NCBI GenBank assembly: GCA_008933995.1 | Contig: WARS01000031.1 | Location: forward strand, 3,252,001 to 3,316,000 | Direction of reading: 5' to 3' | Origin: Datnioides undecimradiatus | Lineage: Eukaryota; Chordata; Actinopteri; Lobotiformes; Datnioididae | Length of the DNA stretch: 64,000 nt | Shown here: piece after piece, positions 28,067 to 36,168 of the stretch | Layout: every line of letters begins with the position of its first letter | Position numbering within the stretch: position 1 is the stretch's first letter | Notes under the pieces: generated by a model | The model's database searches: none | Told to the model about the DNA's origin: nothing | What the model saw: only the letters and a program-made list of their open reading frames with translations | Translations under genes and position numbers: made by a program

Positions 28067-31000
28067 CACCCTGTGTCAAATCCCCTGTGCCTGCAGTGGG
28101 AATGATAAATCCCTGCAGAGACCTGCCCTGCCCTGCCAGAAAGGATGCAGGGCTGGCTTGGAGTGTCCTCGCTTTGCTAGTCTGGCTGCTTGATAAGGAA
28201 CAAGGGACTAACCAAGACTGAGGGTTATATGACATTTCAATCCATCCACGTCAATCAAGAACATCAACAAAGTGAGTGAAAGGTGGTGGATCATTTTATT
28301 CCAGCTGCATAAGAGTTTCTTCAAGTAAAGGTGTAGGCAAATCAATCCCAGTGTAGTATACCTGAGGGAGCTCAAGTATATAGTATTTAGAATGTGTCCA
28401 GCCAATATCAGAGCAGAACATGATTTATCAGCTTCCAGGGTGTTGCGGGTTCTGCCTTCTGTGCTGATTTAGCCTCACATAGCCACACTACATCTGGCAT
28501 GACCACTTTTCACCCAGACTAGAAAGATCTACACGAAAGCTGATTCATACCAGTCAGACTCAAAAATGACCAACAAATAAACATTTGCATGAAATCATGA
28601 ATTTCACTCTCACCAAACTCCGAAGTCTTGCTGACAACCACAACAATTAAGCACTGAAGATGTAGAAATGTGATTGTTGGTGGTAAAAAGATGAGACATT
28701 AAACAACACTGCAGAACCACACCCATGTTTTTCCCAAAAATCACTGCTAGAGACCAATGACAGCCAAGCAAATGGTGCACTCATCCAATGAAGCATAGGG
28801 AGGGTTCATGTTGATGTCTCAGTGAAGCACATTAACTGTCAATCATCTACTGTACAGCCTATTTTGAATAATGTCCCCTTAAGTCATGTTATTCGTGGAA
28901 CTGCCAAACCACAATAAGCTAAATAAAATATGCAGATGTTTAGCAAGGCTTCTGCTAGTCTTGTCCACACAGTGAGTGATTCTTCATCCACACAGGCAAG
29001 GAGGTTTACTCAATCCTGATTACTACTGCATTTGAATTTATTAGAAATAACTTTTAATGTGCTTTGAAAACGCTTTATAACATGAAAAGGCTCAGGAGCC
29101 ATAATGCCGTGATTATAGGCGAGAGAGGCAGTCCTTTTAAGATCTGCCATGTGACTCAGATTATAGCCGGTGCATCTCTCCCTCCCACTCCTTCCTTTCT
29201 CCATTTCACCCCTCCAATAACCCCTCCTCACGTCACCTCCTCCCTCAGAAGACATTTTCTGTTTTCCTTCGTTTTCTCTCTCTGCTATCCACCTGCCTCC
29301 TGCTGTGTATCTGCCCTGGATTTCCCTCAAGGGATGAAAAGATAAGGAGGTCAGATGTCCTTGATAACTGCCGCACTCCAGAGTCCCCTGGCATTGAAAC
29401 AACACAAACAGCTGCTTTCTCTCAATGTTTTTATCTAAACTCTGACACAAGGTGATACTTAAGTAACAAGGAACTCTCTTTGACAATCAAAGTCCAACAG
29501 ATTTGCTTTTTTAACTTCTCTGTTTGAGAAGTCAGGTATATCAAATATGGAAAAGTGGACATAATCAAACATAGATTAAAATTGTAGTGTATGTGTTAGG
29601 TTTCTCATATTTCATCAACCTGTACCGCAACTTTTGTTTCTGACTAATGAATTACAGGAACACATATTTGTGTTTTGAGATCCAGATAGGTCACAGCCAT
29701 AGTCAAACTAGCCAAAAACACTGAAGCCCAGCTGAACCAACAGGCCTCAGGCGGCTGTCTTCAATATGGGCAGCTGGCAGCTCACTCGACTTATACACAG
29801 AGACAGCCTACACCTGCTCTTCTTAAGGGTTGTGAGGACTTTCAATCAAGAGCCTTTGATCAAAATTTTTCTATTGGTGTGAGCAGGAAGAGGTCTGTGT
29901 CATGTATGTCATATTGTAGGGCCCTATGACGTCCATATCACAGCATTTGATGATAAAATAAATCAGCTGCTATGTCTTACTGTGTCTCTCACACTTTCCC
30001 CACACACACTTAGACACACTCATGTGGAGGACACACACACATTGGTAGATTTTGTGGCTGTATTGGTGGCGTCAAATATTCTTTCAGATAAAAAGAGAGA
30101 AAGTACTGTTGCTGCCCCCTTCAGCTCTACGCACACTGCCAGCACACTATTGTGAAAATGTCACAACAGACTTCCCACCAAATTTAAAAATCATGTACAC
30201 TGTGAAAAACATTCATCTGGCAGTGAGGGGCTTATTCTGCATTGTGTGAATTGTTTGGCAAAGGCTGGAGGGCAATGGATGTTCACTTATTTGTAAAAGT
30301 CCCTCTCTGTACCTTCAAAATCAATAACCTCATTATGCTGCGCATAACACAGCTGAACATTTTGGAAGATGACGCCCAAACGTGAATGCATCGGTACGCA
30401 CAGATACTCAATGTGATATAAAAGGAAACATGCATGTCAGCTGTTTTGGACTATATGCAGCCCTTTTTGCAATATGTCTGGGGAATATGTACCCGTTCAC
30501 GCTGATGAAATAATGTTGAGGGTGGGTGGTGAGTTGATTTATAGGTTACATTTAATGAGTTTAAACATAGACATGAGCAGCCCTTTGAGAAGTGTATCAA
30601 CAGAAGATTGGATGAATGCTTTAAAACCTGATGGTGTAATTCCTTCTCACGGATGCCAGACATTAGCTGTTCCATACTGTGTTTATCTCTTGCCACATCA
30701 GCCCTGATTCTCCAAAAAGGAGCCTAGACACAGAACAAAAACACCACCAGGACTCTTTTCCTCTCCCCAGCACTTGGTCCTCTAATTACATTTCCCTCCT
30801 TCATTGATGTAAATGGAGATGTGCAATCATCAAAGCAAAATAGAGGCTGTTCTTGGCCCGCTGTGCAACTCTAATTAATACAACCTCCTCCATCCAAATG
30901 CGTTTTCCACTTATTTCAGTCTGTCTTCTTAAAACACAACTCTTAGGACTGGAGGGACTGCTGACGCTCTAAATTATGTTTCTCCTTCTTGTGTTGCAAT

Positions 31001-34000
31001 CACAAAAGTAACTGGGCCTGGCTGAAGGCCAAACACAAACAATGAGGCCACCATTTACTGCAGTGAAGACGAGTTAATGTCATCTCTTCAGTGGATTTAT
31101 GTTGCTTTCCATTAGTTTGATACAGGTTAAATAACTGATTCTTTTGAAAACAATATATACAGTGATCAATCAAATATTCAAAAATATGATTGGTAAACAT
31201 TTTATATAATGGCCATTAAAATTGCTAAGTAAGTTTAATCATTCTGTCTTCAAATATTGACAAAATACATCTAAAATAAAATATTATTTTTAGTTACCCA
31301 ATGCTCATAAGTCACACATTTAAACTGTCAATAATGTTTAAAATATCATGAGCTGTCTGACCCTGACGCAGCTTTGTAAAACTGCTGATAGTCTCCACTT
31401 GGCTTCTTTGTCATTCAAGGCAGAAATCCCAAAACCTTTTTGAGTGGTTTGACATTATAAATACTGGCTGGGGTTCACAGGTCTGGAACCAGACTAGTTT
31501 ACACTTATCTTTGACAGAACTGTCCCTTCCTCTCTCCTTGGTGCCAGAGTTCCTGTTCTGGCACCAAACAGAAAGATATTACTCTTCCCATCTTCATGGA
31601 AACACATCCTGCTCTAACCAGTAATCAACACAAACTGTTATTCGGTAATGTAGGTCTGTCATGCCAAACTGAAGGGCAGTTATAGCTTAACTAAGATTAG
31701 GTTAGAAAAAGTGTTTTATTTCTGTTCACACCAAGTGTTTTTGTCACTGTTTTTAACATAAATACTTAATAAATCATCTTACTAACCTAATGACACACAA
31801 AACGTACACACACACACACAGCCGAATAATAGCATTATTGACCCCTGACACATGAAGTCAACACACCCACAGATGTTACTCTACTCCTGAAAGAAGGCAG
31901 TGCAACATTTTATTACAGTTTATCATTAACTGTAACATTTTGTGGTGCGTGACTAATAGTGGTGTTAGGACACTTTACCACAATTCATCAGGTGGGAGGT
32001 AATACATGGAGACACAACTATACTAGGCTTTAATGGTTGAGATAGAAAGATAAAATATTAAAAGCCAAAGGACCATGATCCAATATTGAAATATGCACAC
32101 TAATTGATACTGTATAGACAGAGATGGAACAGAAGTAACCTTGAAAAAAAGAACAGGATTTCCGTTTTATGCATGAAAACGTGGTTATAAGTGACATACA
32201 GCCCTATTATCAAAAGAAAAACACTGAGTTCTAAAAGAAAGAGATATCAACATGACTTCTTCTACTTCTTATATTTCTGTTTTTCTATCCAACTGTTCAG
32301 TTGTTACTTCAAGTGTTAACAGACATTGAGAAACTATAAATGCAAACATAACATTTCAGACCGCTTGTTCAAAAGTCATTTTTCAAAAAAGTGTGAAAAA
32401 TGCTGGAAAGCTTTTTATTCTGAAGCAACAACAAAAACATAGTGTTGAATGAAAACAATAATGACCATGCTAACTCACAGCTTGACATCCTGCTCTGACC
32501 ATCATTGCTTTTGTTACTGCAGAGCATAACTGAAAACTACACTGCTTCAAGGAAATGCATTCAGGACACTGTAATCTGGTTCTTTCAGTTTCACATTTAG
32601 TTCAAGTTTAGTAAAAGACTTCAACACAGGTTTCCAAGACAATTTAGAATAATGCCAAATTGAAGAAGAAACATTGGACTTACTACTAGAATTAATCACA
32701 CGAAAGACTTCCGGCTTATTACCAACTGCAAGCATACTACAGTAGTAAGTCAAGGTGTGATCAAGGCCAGCATAACGTCACCAGCTGACATGATGGAGGT
32801 GGTTTCGTCTAACTGGAACAACCGACCAAACCTGAATATCGCCACCTCTATTAGACAAACACAGCACATTCCTCTCTTGTCAAACTACAAAAACAATAAA
32901 TCCCCTCAGTGAAAGATACTACAATCTAATGTTGAAAAATGTCCAGGATTCATGTGACTTTTTTAATTACTAAATTCATGTATTTTTTAAGGACATCACA
33001 ATCTCAGAGGCATTCATGGAAATGCACAAGTCACCTACCGATTAAAGCCTGCCAGTATATTCCTGAAAGTATCCTGCTTTGCACCTGACTTGACCTAGTT
33101 TTCAAGACAGCCTGAAAAAACAGTTTATTTAATTCAAAATATATTAAAGGAAACTAGAAAACATACGATTGACAAATATTTATCCATATGTTTTGACTGA
33201 TGAATGTTAAGCACACAGCTGGCAGAATGCTGCAAATGAAACCATGATATATTATGCCGTTTCTTCTCCAGAATAGGCCTCAAATGGGACTTCACAAGTG
33301 AGTTAAGAGATGCAGAAAAATGGTGAATAGTTTTGTTTAATTACTTAGCCACTGCAATTAGATTACAATAAGGTCTATCAAGATCATCCTTTGGGTAACA
33401 GGTGCCTCCCATCACCTTGCTGACAATGCTGATAGTTTCACAAGTCCTTCATGAAAAACATAGACTTAAACAAAACTAATATCAATAAAGACTTGATTAA
33501 ATGGTGTCTGTGGTCTATTACATGCTGACGTCTCTAACATGTGGCTAAAAGGGGGGTTCTTCTGTCCCTGAGGCTCAGTTAGTTTACATTATTTCCAGCC
33601 ACTGTTTTAATAAACTATGAGGACTGTGCCTCTAGCTATCAACAGGTAGCTGAGGAGAGACCTACTATGAACACAGCTGGCAGACTTATCGGTGACAGAT
33701 CATCAACAGTAACAGCCAGTATAAGTCAGGTTATAGTTAACCAAGCACAGTAGAAACAGCATGGCTGGCTGTGGGCTGTCTCATTAGGTGTAGATTTCAG
33801 ACTAACTCCTTGACAAAACACACACACACTCTCCCTCACACACACCAACACCATTTGGGATTACTACACTACTAACGTTACGACCATTAGTCTACAAAGT
33901 AATATAGCCACAGAACAACTACCCACTTCTTCAATGTTAGCCATCCAGTTTATCACTCACATTAATAAGGCAGCGGTATAACGTTGGAAACAAACACTTC

Positions 34001-34056
34001 ACACTTGAATCTAACCCGGCCAGGTTACCCACCTTATTCGAGGATTTAGAGGTCAT
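27..34056 (-). CDS. tjp1: Tight junction protein ZO-1 (5' half, 16 exons, C-terminus beyond left edge)
   Basis: This is a MAGUK scaffold of tight and adherens junctions. In known ZO-1 proteins PDZ1 binds claudin tails, PDZ2 mediates ZO dimerisation and connexin binding, PDZ3 binds JAM, and SH3-GUK binds occludin; the C-terminal half binds actin. Joining 34056-34033, 16335-16279, 14748-14624, 14388-14286, 14087-13763, 13455-13352, 12609-12441, 12300-12165, 8285-8146, 7539-7434, 7185-7035, 5539-5431, 5312-5093, 3677-3493, 3342-3247 and 109-27 gives 711 uninterrupted codons, all with GT-AG introns. Approximate domains: PDZ1 20-107, PDZ2 202-280, PDZ3 430-512, SH3 520-590, GUK from about 650. Diagnostic matches to ZO-1 include [24 protein letters not shown] and [20 protein letters not shown]. 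The remaining GUK, the proline-rich and ZU5 parts lie outside the window. Paralogs TJP2 and TJP3 differ at these positions. Assignment to tjp1a or tjp1b is not possible from this window alone. Confidence 0.93.
110..3246 (-). other. tjp1 intron 15
   Basis: 3.1 kb intron with consensus ends (GTAAGT...CCCATAG). It is AT-rich unique-looking sequence with a short CA-rich patch (about 920-950) and a TG-rich patch (2266-2312). Small open frames on both strands lack similarity to anything I recognise. I see no RNA gene or intact mobile element. Confidence 0.7.
3247..3342 (-). CDS. tjp1: tjp1 exon 15 (start of GUK-like domain)
   Basis: It encodes [20 protein letters not shown] and then [12 protein letters not shown]. 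The FGPIADV stretch sits where active guanylate kinases carry their P-loop; the Lys-Ser/Thr needed for ATP binding are absent, as in other ZO proteins, so the domain is a binding module and not an enzyme. The Gly in ADVGREK replaces Ala of the human protein. Acceptor TGTACAG, donor GTAAGT. Confidence 0.94.
3493..3677 (-). CDS. tjp1: tjp1 exon 14 (U5 region between SH3 and GUK)
   Basis: It encodes [40 protein letters not shown] and [20 protein letters not shown] ending [17 protein letters not shown] is the basic U5 segment of ZO-1, implicated in occludin and calmodulin interactions and SH3-GUK regulation. Acceptor CGTCCAG, donor GTAAGA. Confidence 0.96.
3678..5092 (-). other. tjp1 intron 13
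   Basis: 1.4 kb intron between the SH3 and U5 exons. No repeat array, RNA gene or credible reading frame was seen. Confidence 0.7.
5093..5312 (-). CDS. tjp1: tjp1 exon 13 (SH3 domain)
   Basis: It encodes [60 protein letters not shown] and [13 protein letters not shown]. This is the MAGUK-type SH3: the usual ALYDY motif is replaced by THFEYE, and the GSWLA.R and GIIPN motifs are intact. In MAGUKs this SH3 packs against the GUK domain rather than acting as a simple PxxP reader. It is nearly identical to mammalian ZO-1. Acceptor CTTAAG, donor GTAAAA. Confidence 0.97.
5431..5539 (-). CDS. tjp1: tjp1 exon 12 (end of PDZ3)
   Basis: It encodes [20 protein letters not shown], then [16 protein letters not shown]. 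This completes the PDZ3 helix and last strand and the short KKKD hinge to SH3. Acceptor CTGTAG, donor GTAAGT. Confidence 0.95.
5540..7034 (-). other. tjp1 intron 11
   Basis: 1.5 kb intron that splits PDZ3. A 129-codon open frame on the plus strand (6571-6960) has no recognisable domain and low-complexity AT-driven composition, so I treat it as chance. Confidence 0.65.
7035..7185 (-). CDS. tjp1: tjp1 exon 11 (PDZ3)
   Basis: It encodes [40 protein letters not shown] and [10 protein letters not shown], the first two thirds of PDZ3. VGLRL is the binding loop. In ZO-1 this domain binds junctional adhesion molecules and packs with SH3-GUK. Acceptor CTGCAG, donor GTATGA. Confidence 0.96.
7434..7539 (-). 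CDS. tjp1: tjp1 exon 10 (linker before PDZ3)
   Basis: It encodes [20 protein letters not shown] and then [16 protein letters not shown]. The [21 protein letters not shown] block is a conserved ZO-1 linker segment. Acceptor TGGCAG, donor GTGAAT; it ends with two bases of the Arg codon before PDZ3. Confidence 0.94.
7540..8145 (-). other. tjp1 intron 9
   Basis: 0.6 kb intron between the two linker exons before PDZ3. It is AT-rich; nothing further was seen in it. Confidence 0.65.
8146..8285 (-). CDS. tjp1: tjp1 exon 9 (linker before PDZ3)
   Basis: It encodes [40 protein letters not shown] and KQLPPLP. RSRDE.RISKPGA.STPVK is diagnostic for ZO-1. The donor is GTACAG, a weak match to consensus, but it is the one that keeps frame with exon 10; reading through would reach a TAA within about ten codons. 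Confidence 0.9.
8925..8998 (+). repeat. TG-rich tandem repeat
   Basis: GT runs interrupted by two tandem copies of a 15-mer unit, GTGTGCATTGTGCAT, followed by more GT. Alternating purine-pyrimidine composition throughout. Confidence 0.85.
9563..9581 (+). other. Tn5 mosaic end / Nextera adapter remnant
   Basis: The 19 bases AGATGTGTATAAGAGACAG are an exact copy of the hyperactive Tn5 transposon end that Nextera library preparation ligates to every fragment. It sits immediately before a (GA)n run inside intron 8. Translated in either direction it yields the artefact peptides MCIRDR and LSLIHI. It is almost certainly a library adapter retained in the assembly at a repeat-driven join and not part of the organism's genome. 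Confidence 0.92.
9581..9631 (+). repeat. (GA)n microsatellite abutting adapter
   Basis: About 25 perfect GA units directly following the Tn5 mosaic end. The true array length is uncertain because the assembly joined reads here. Confidence 0.9.
9803..9841 (+). repeat. (CT)n-(AT)n compound microsatellite
   Basis: Twelve CT units run straight into about eight AT units inside intron 8. Confidence 0.9.
12165..12300 (-). CDS. tjp1: tjp1 exon 8 (RS-rich PDZ2-PDZ3 linker)
   Basis: It encodes [40 protein letters not shown] and QISNGS. It matches the Ser/Arg-rich ZO-1 linker (DISEIQSLASDHS...RSRSRSPDQ...EPSDHSRHSP) and is expected to be disordered and phosphorylated. Acceptor TTTCACAG, donor GTAGGC. 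Confidence 0.92.
12441..12609 (-). CDS. tjp1: tjp1 exon 7 (end of PDZ2)
   Basis: It encodes [20 protein letters not shown], then [20 protein letters not shown] and [16 protein letters not shown]. It completes PDZ2 and enters the linker to PDZ3. Acceptor CTGGCAG, donor GTGAGA; one base of a split Asp codon remains. Confidence 0.95.
12610..13351 (-). other. tjp1 intron 6
   Basis: 0.7 kb intron inside PDZ2, AT-rich with a short A run near 13128-13138. No feature beyond the splice sites. Confidence 0.65.
13352..13455 (-). CDS. tjp1: tjp1 exon 6 (PDZ2 core)
   Basis: It encodes [20 protein letters not shown] and then [20 protein letters not shown] is the PDZ2 binding loop; in ZO proteins PDZ2 forms domain-swapped dimers and binds connexin 43. 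Acceptor AAAGCAG, donor GTAAGA, phase 0 at the 3' end. Confidence 0.95.
13456..13762 (-). other. tjp1 intron 5
   Basis: 0.3 kb intron with a T-rich tract at about 13620-13690, which reads as A-rich on the gene strand. Nothing else seen. Confidence 0.65.
13763..14087 (-). CDS. tjp1: tjp1 exon 5 (PDZ1-PDZ2 linker)
   Basis: The exon begins [14 protein letters not shown], continues into an acidic run ([12 protein letters not shown]), a Gly/Ser/Arg-rich stretch, the SR-type block [15 protein letters not shown], and ends [11 protein letters not shown], the first strand of PDZ2. The [13 protein letters not shown] block is a conserved phosphorylatable linker in ZO-1. The acidic and Gly-rich central part is less similar to the mammalian linker I recall, so this is the most diverged exon seen here. 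The donor is GTGGGC, weaker than its neighbours. Confidence 0.92.
14286..14388 (-). CDS. tjp1: tjp1 exon 4 (end of PDZ1)
   Basis: It encodes [20 protein letters not shown] and then [14 protein letters not shown], the C-terminal helix and last strand of PDZ1. [10 protein letters not shown] is the ZO-1 version; ZO-2 differs here. The donor is GTAAGT, phase 0 at its 3' end. Confidence 0.95.
14624..14748 (-). CDS. tjp1: tjp1 exon 3 (PDZ1 core)
   Basis: It encodes [13 protein letters not shown] followed by [18 protein letters not shown] and ends in GLLQ. GFGF is the carboxylate-binding loop of PDZ1, which in ZO-1 docks the claudin C-terminus. Acceptor TTTAG and donor GTAAGT; it leaves two bases of a split Gln codon. 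Confidence 0.95.
14749..16278 (-). other. tjp1 intron 2
   Basis: 1.5 kb intron near the 5' end of PDZ1. It contains the hAT-like fossil described separately (15281-15755), in the opposite orientation to tjp1. The rest has no recognisable element. Confidence 0.65.
15281..15755 (+). mobile_element. hAT-like DNA transposon fossil (transposase fragment)
   Basis: In the frame 15582-15755 the sequence reads [20 protein letters not shown] and then [20 protein letters not shown]. This resembles the hAT/BED-type transposase block (Y..PSRRT.S..IE......K..L..A...LTTD.WTS....Y). The frame is short, and what looks like the upstream part (GEGFQRT...) lies in another frame, so it is frameshifted and dead. 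A TAGGGATGTC...TAACC stretch at 15282 resembles the ends of such elements. It lies in tjp1 intron 2, antisense to the gene. Borders are approximate. Confidence 0.6.
16279..16335 (-). CDS. tjp1: tjp1 exon 2 (entry into PDZ1)
   Basis: Nineteen codons, [19 protein letters not shown], between a TTGCAG acceptor and a GTAAGT donor, phase 0 at both ends. The MEET...[10 protein letters not shown] core is the near-invariant start of ZO-1 PDZ1 (first beta strand). Because both borders are phase 0, any phase-0 upstream exon can be spliced to it, which permits alternative N-termini. Confidence 0.95.
21508..21575 (+). repeat. Copy 1 of a 68/75-bp direct duplication
   Basis: The segment from GGAGGTATCACAG to CTTTCCTCCTT recurs at 23898-23972 with every base identical except a 7-bp insertion in the second copy. 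The flanks are unrelated. Confidence 0.9.
22968..23472. mobile_element. Candidate non-autonomous hAT-like element (decayed)
   Basis: The left end GGTTGGATACTAATAAGTATC and the right end, whose reverse complement reads GGATTCTAATACCAAAGTAC, form an imperfect inverted repeat. The right terminus AGTCCGTCCCTGATTA resembles the CATCCCTA-type ends of fish hAT elements. The interior lacks any transposase. This is pattern recognition only, and the borders are estimates. Confidence 0.3.
23898..23972 (+). repeat. Copy 2 of a 68/75-bp direct duplication
   Basis: Same segment as 21508-21575, 2.4 kb away in the same orientation. It carries an extra GTGATCT after GTAATCT, which makes a local ATCTGTGATCT tandem; this looks like replication slippage after duplication, or loss of the unit in copy 1. 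Confidence 0.9.
27057..27127 (+). repeat. A-rich low-complexity block
   Basis: Runs of A interrupted by CCC and CAA in intron 1. It could be the eroded tail of a retroelement, but no body is recognisable beside it. Confidence 0.7.
28008..28065 (+). repeat. (CA)n microsatellite
   Basis: About 28 CA units with one G interruption, preceded by a CT-rich tract (27969-28008). Confidence 0.92.
34033..34056 (-). CDS. tjp1: tjp1 exon 1 (start codon, 8 codons)
   Basis: It encodes MTSKSSNK and ends at a GTGGGT donor in phase 0. The ATG is preceded by GGAAA, which puts an A at -3, an acceptable Kozak context. Joining to exon 2 gives NKSAAMEET, which aligns with the human N-terminus (AKSTAMEET), and this is why I chose this start. 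It sits at the edge of a CpG-richer stretch that looks like the promoter. The exon is tiny, and the choice rests on phase, on similarity to the N-terminus known for ZO-1, and on this context. An alternative upstream start through the exon at 63786-64000 is possible. Confidence 0.75.
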
Positions 34057-34760
34057 TTTCCACTCCTATTCCGCTTGAGAAGTGGCCAGCTAAAAGTTTT
34101 GAGTGTCTTTGTTTTGATAATCTCCTGGGTTGAGTGCGCTATTTTCCGTCCAGTTGAATTTTCGCCCAGCTGCCGCCACGCCGGGCTACGTTGTTATTTT
34201 ATTTTATCCAGGACGACGGGAAACATGTCACGAAAAGCCGTGTGGAAAGTCCAAAGTTCATTATCTTATCTTCGTTGCCTGAAACGCTAACGTTATTCCA
34301 GTTAGGTATCGAGTCATGGAAGAAAGTCGTGGTAAAAAAGCGAATAAAACCGCCTTGCTTTGACGTTTCGTCGCTAACCTCTGGATGAAAAGTTGGGAAG
34401 AGTAGGCATCACTCGGACGGTGCACTGCAATGGCAGGCTGAGTAAACCTCTCCCAGCTCTCGGCTGTGAGCAACGGCCGTGTCGTATCTGTGCGGAGCCG
34501 ACCATTACGCGTAAGGAGGGGTGTCGGACTGTAAAAAAACGGGGGCATTGTCGATTAATCCCACAAAGCATTTCCTTGTAGCAATTTTTGTCGCGCTACA
34601 AGCCGTTACGCGTCACTAATTGATCGGGAATTTTGTTCAGTGTCTGATATATATCTATTTATATAGGCGCTATAAAACTGTCCACCCCTGTTATCCCGTG
34701 GAATTAAAAGTCCGGGATACAATAAGGAGAAGCGACGCCGCTGTCCCTACTGATGCTGAA
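34033..34760 (-). promoter_or_regulatory. CpG-richer promoter region of tjp1 with TATA-like box
   Basis: CpG dinucleotides, scarce in the rest of the window, cluster here (for example TTACGCGTCAC, GTCGCGCTAC and GCCGCCACGCCGG), directly upstream of exon 1 on the minus strand. A TATATAAATAG box lies on the minus strand at 34655-34665, about 600 bp before the ATG. A TATAAAA lies a few bases away on the plus strand (34671-34677), so divergent initiation is conceivable. The transcription start itself cannot be read from the sequence. Confidence 0.5.
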
Positions 34761-36118
34761 AACCCACTTTCACTGTGTTTTGGTGGTGTATGTTGTTAGT
34801 ATGGTACACAATGACTACAGTAGCTTCTTATGTTTCAAGTTTGGAAAGACGCAGTCTGCAATGTGTTCACAAATAGCTACGACGTAAAATAGGCTACACG
34901 AAGCCGGTACTCACAATAAAACATCATGATATGTGAGCTGAATATTGAAAAAGTTGGTCGCATATGAAATGAGCGAAACTATGTCCCCCTCGGTGTTTAT
35001 GTGGGTCGCTTTGGGGTTTGCGTATGGTAAATTACAAAATGAGTCAATAAACTAAACAGAGTCGTTATTTGAGAACACTTCTCAGTACAGAGGACTTGTG
35101 GTTGATACCTCACAGGAAACCACAAAAGCCATTCAGCTTAGTTCCTATGACTTCCTAAACCAGATCCCACCCACAGGAAGCAACAATCTCAGCTTGTATT
35201 GTTTCACAGTTTACTTCTATTTCCAGCGAACAATATGTGCAATATTAAAGTGGGCCACAGGACAAACGCAAAATGGTGAAGCTGTTTGACACTTGAAATG
35301 TTCAGTCCACTGTTACAGTACATGTGATTGTGAGCAAATGAGGACAGAGTCACGTCCTATCTCTTCTCCCTATCTTTTCCAAATAAACCTAGCAATCACA
35401 TTCCCTCAGTCTAGCTCCTCTCATGATTACTTCCTCTGTGTGTGAAGCAGGCTTTGGCAGCAGTGTAGGTGGTCTAAGGGGTTAATTCCCACCAGACATA
35501 ATCCTAAAAGGCTAAAATACCAGCAGTCAGGAGTAGCAGAGGGTCTTGAGGGTTGCAAGTGCGGGATGACCTCCAGAAAGGCCAGGTCATGTCAAGAAGA
35601 GGATCAAGACAGATGAACAGCTCTAAAAACCTGCAGCCATACTGCAGCCAGTAAAACACACTCATTTCTAAAGGATGCCTGAAGAAGACATTGACTGAGA
35701 CAGACAATCTTGTGAAAAGTAATGTGGGAAAATTGAAAATACAAAACACACACAACAATGTTAAACATGCCCCAAGGATGATACATACAAGTATCGACGC
35801 AAGTCGCTCGCTCCTTCTGAAGCTCCTCAAACGCCTGTCAGGATCGATGAGTGCAGACAGCAGGATGTTTAACATGATAACTCAGGCGTCAACTAACAAA
35901 AAATTTGGAATTAAAAAACTAAATTTGTGCCAGAAAATATTGCTAATCGCCTTGAAAACTGAGAACAATCAGGAGCGTTTGCTCTGCTACTTGCCTCTCA
36001 CTCTCATCCACACCTGTGATGGTACCTCAGATGTTCTGACATAGAGGGGCAAAACATTAGTTACACTCCAGTTTGATCAAAGCTATCTTTGTCATCTATG
36101 CTTGCATCCCTGCTCCCA

Positions 36119-36167
<49 letters not shown>

Positions 36168-36168
36168 A
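36119..36168 (+). repeat. (CT)n-(CA)n compound microsatellite
   Basis: About 15 CT units with one CG interruption run into nine CA units. Confidence 0.9.

Larger units (their letters stand above)
16336..34032 (-). other. tjp1 intron 1 (17.7 kb)
   Basis: Largest intron of the gene in this window. It contains a (CA)n array (28008-28065), smaller CA-rich patches (about 20610-20652, 22596-22626, 24255-24270), ATCC-type short repeats near 19020 and 22788, an A-rich low-complexity block (27057-27127), a candidate decayed hAT-like element (22968-23472) and a direct duplication of about 70 bp (21508 and 23898). Long first introns often hold enhancers, but I cannot identify any from sequence alone. 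No convincing reading frame. Confidence 0.6.

Noticed and set aside
28993-29486. 158-codon minus-strand open frame
   Set aside because: Purine-rich low-complexity central part (Arg/Gly/Glu) and no similarity to known domains; it lies inside intron 1.
27-34056. Assignment to tjp2 (ZO-2) or tjp3 (ZO-3)
   Set aside because: PDZ1, PDZ3, SH3 and linker residues ([41 protein letters not shown]) match ZO-1 and differ from ZO-2 and ZO-3.
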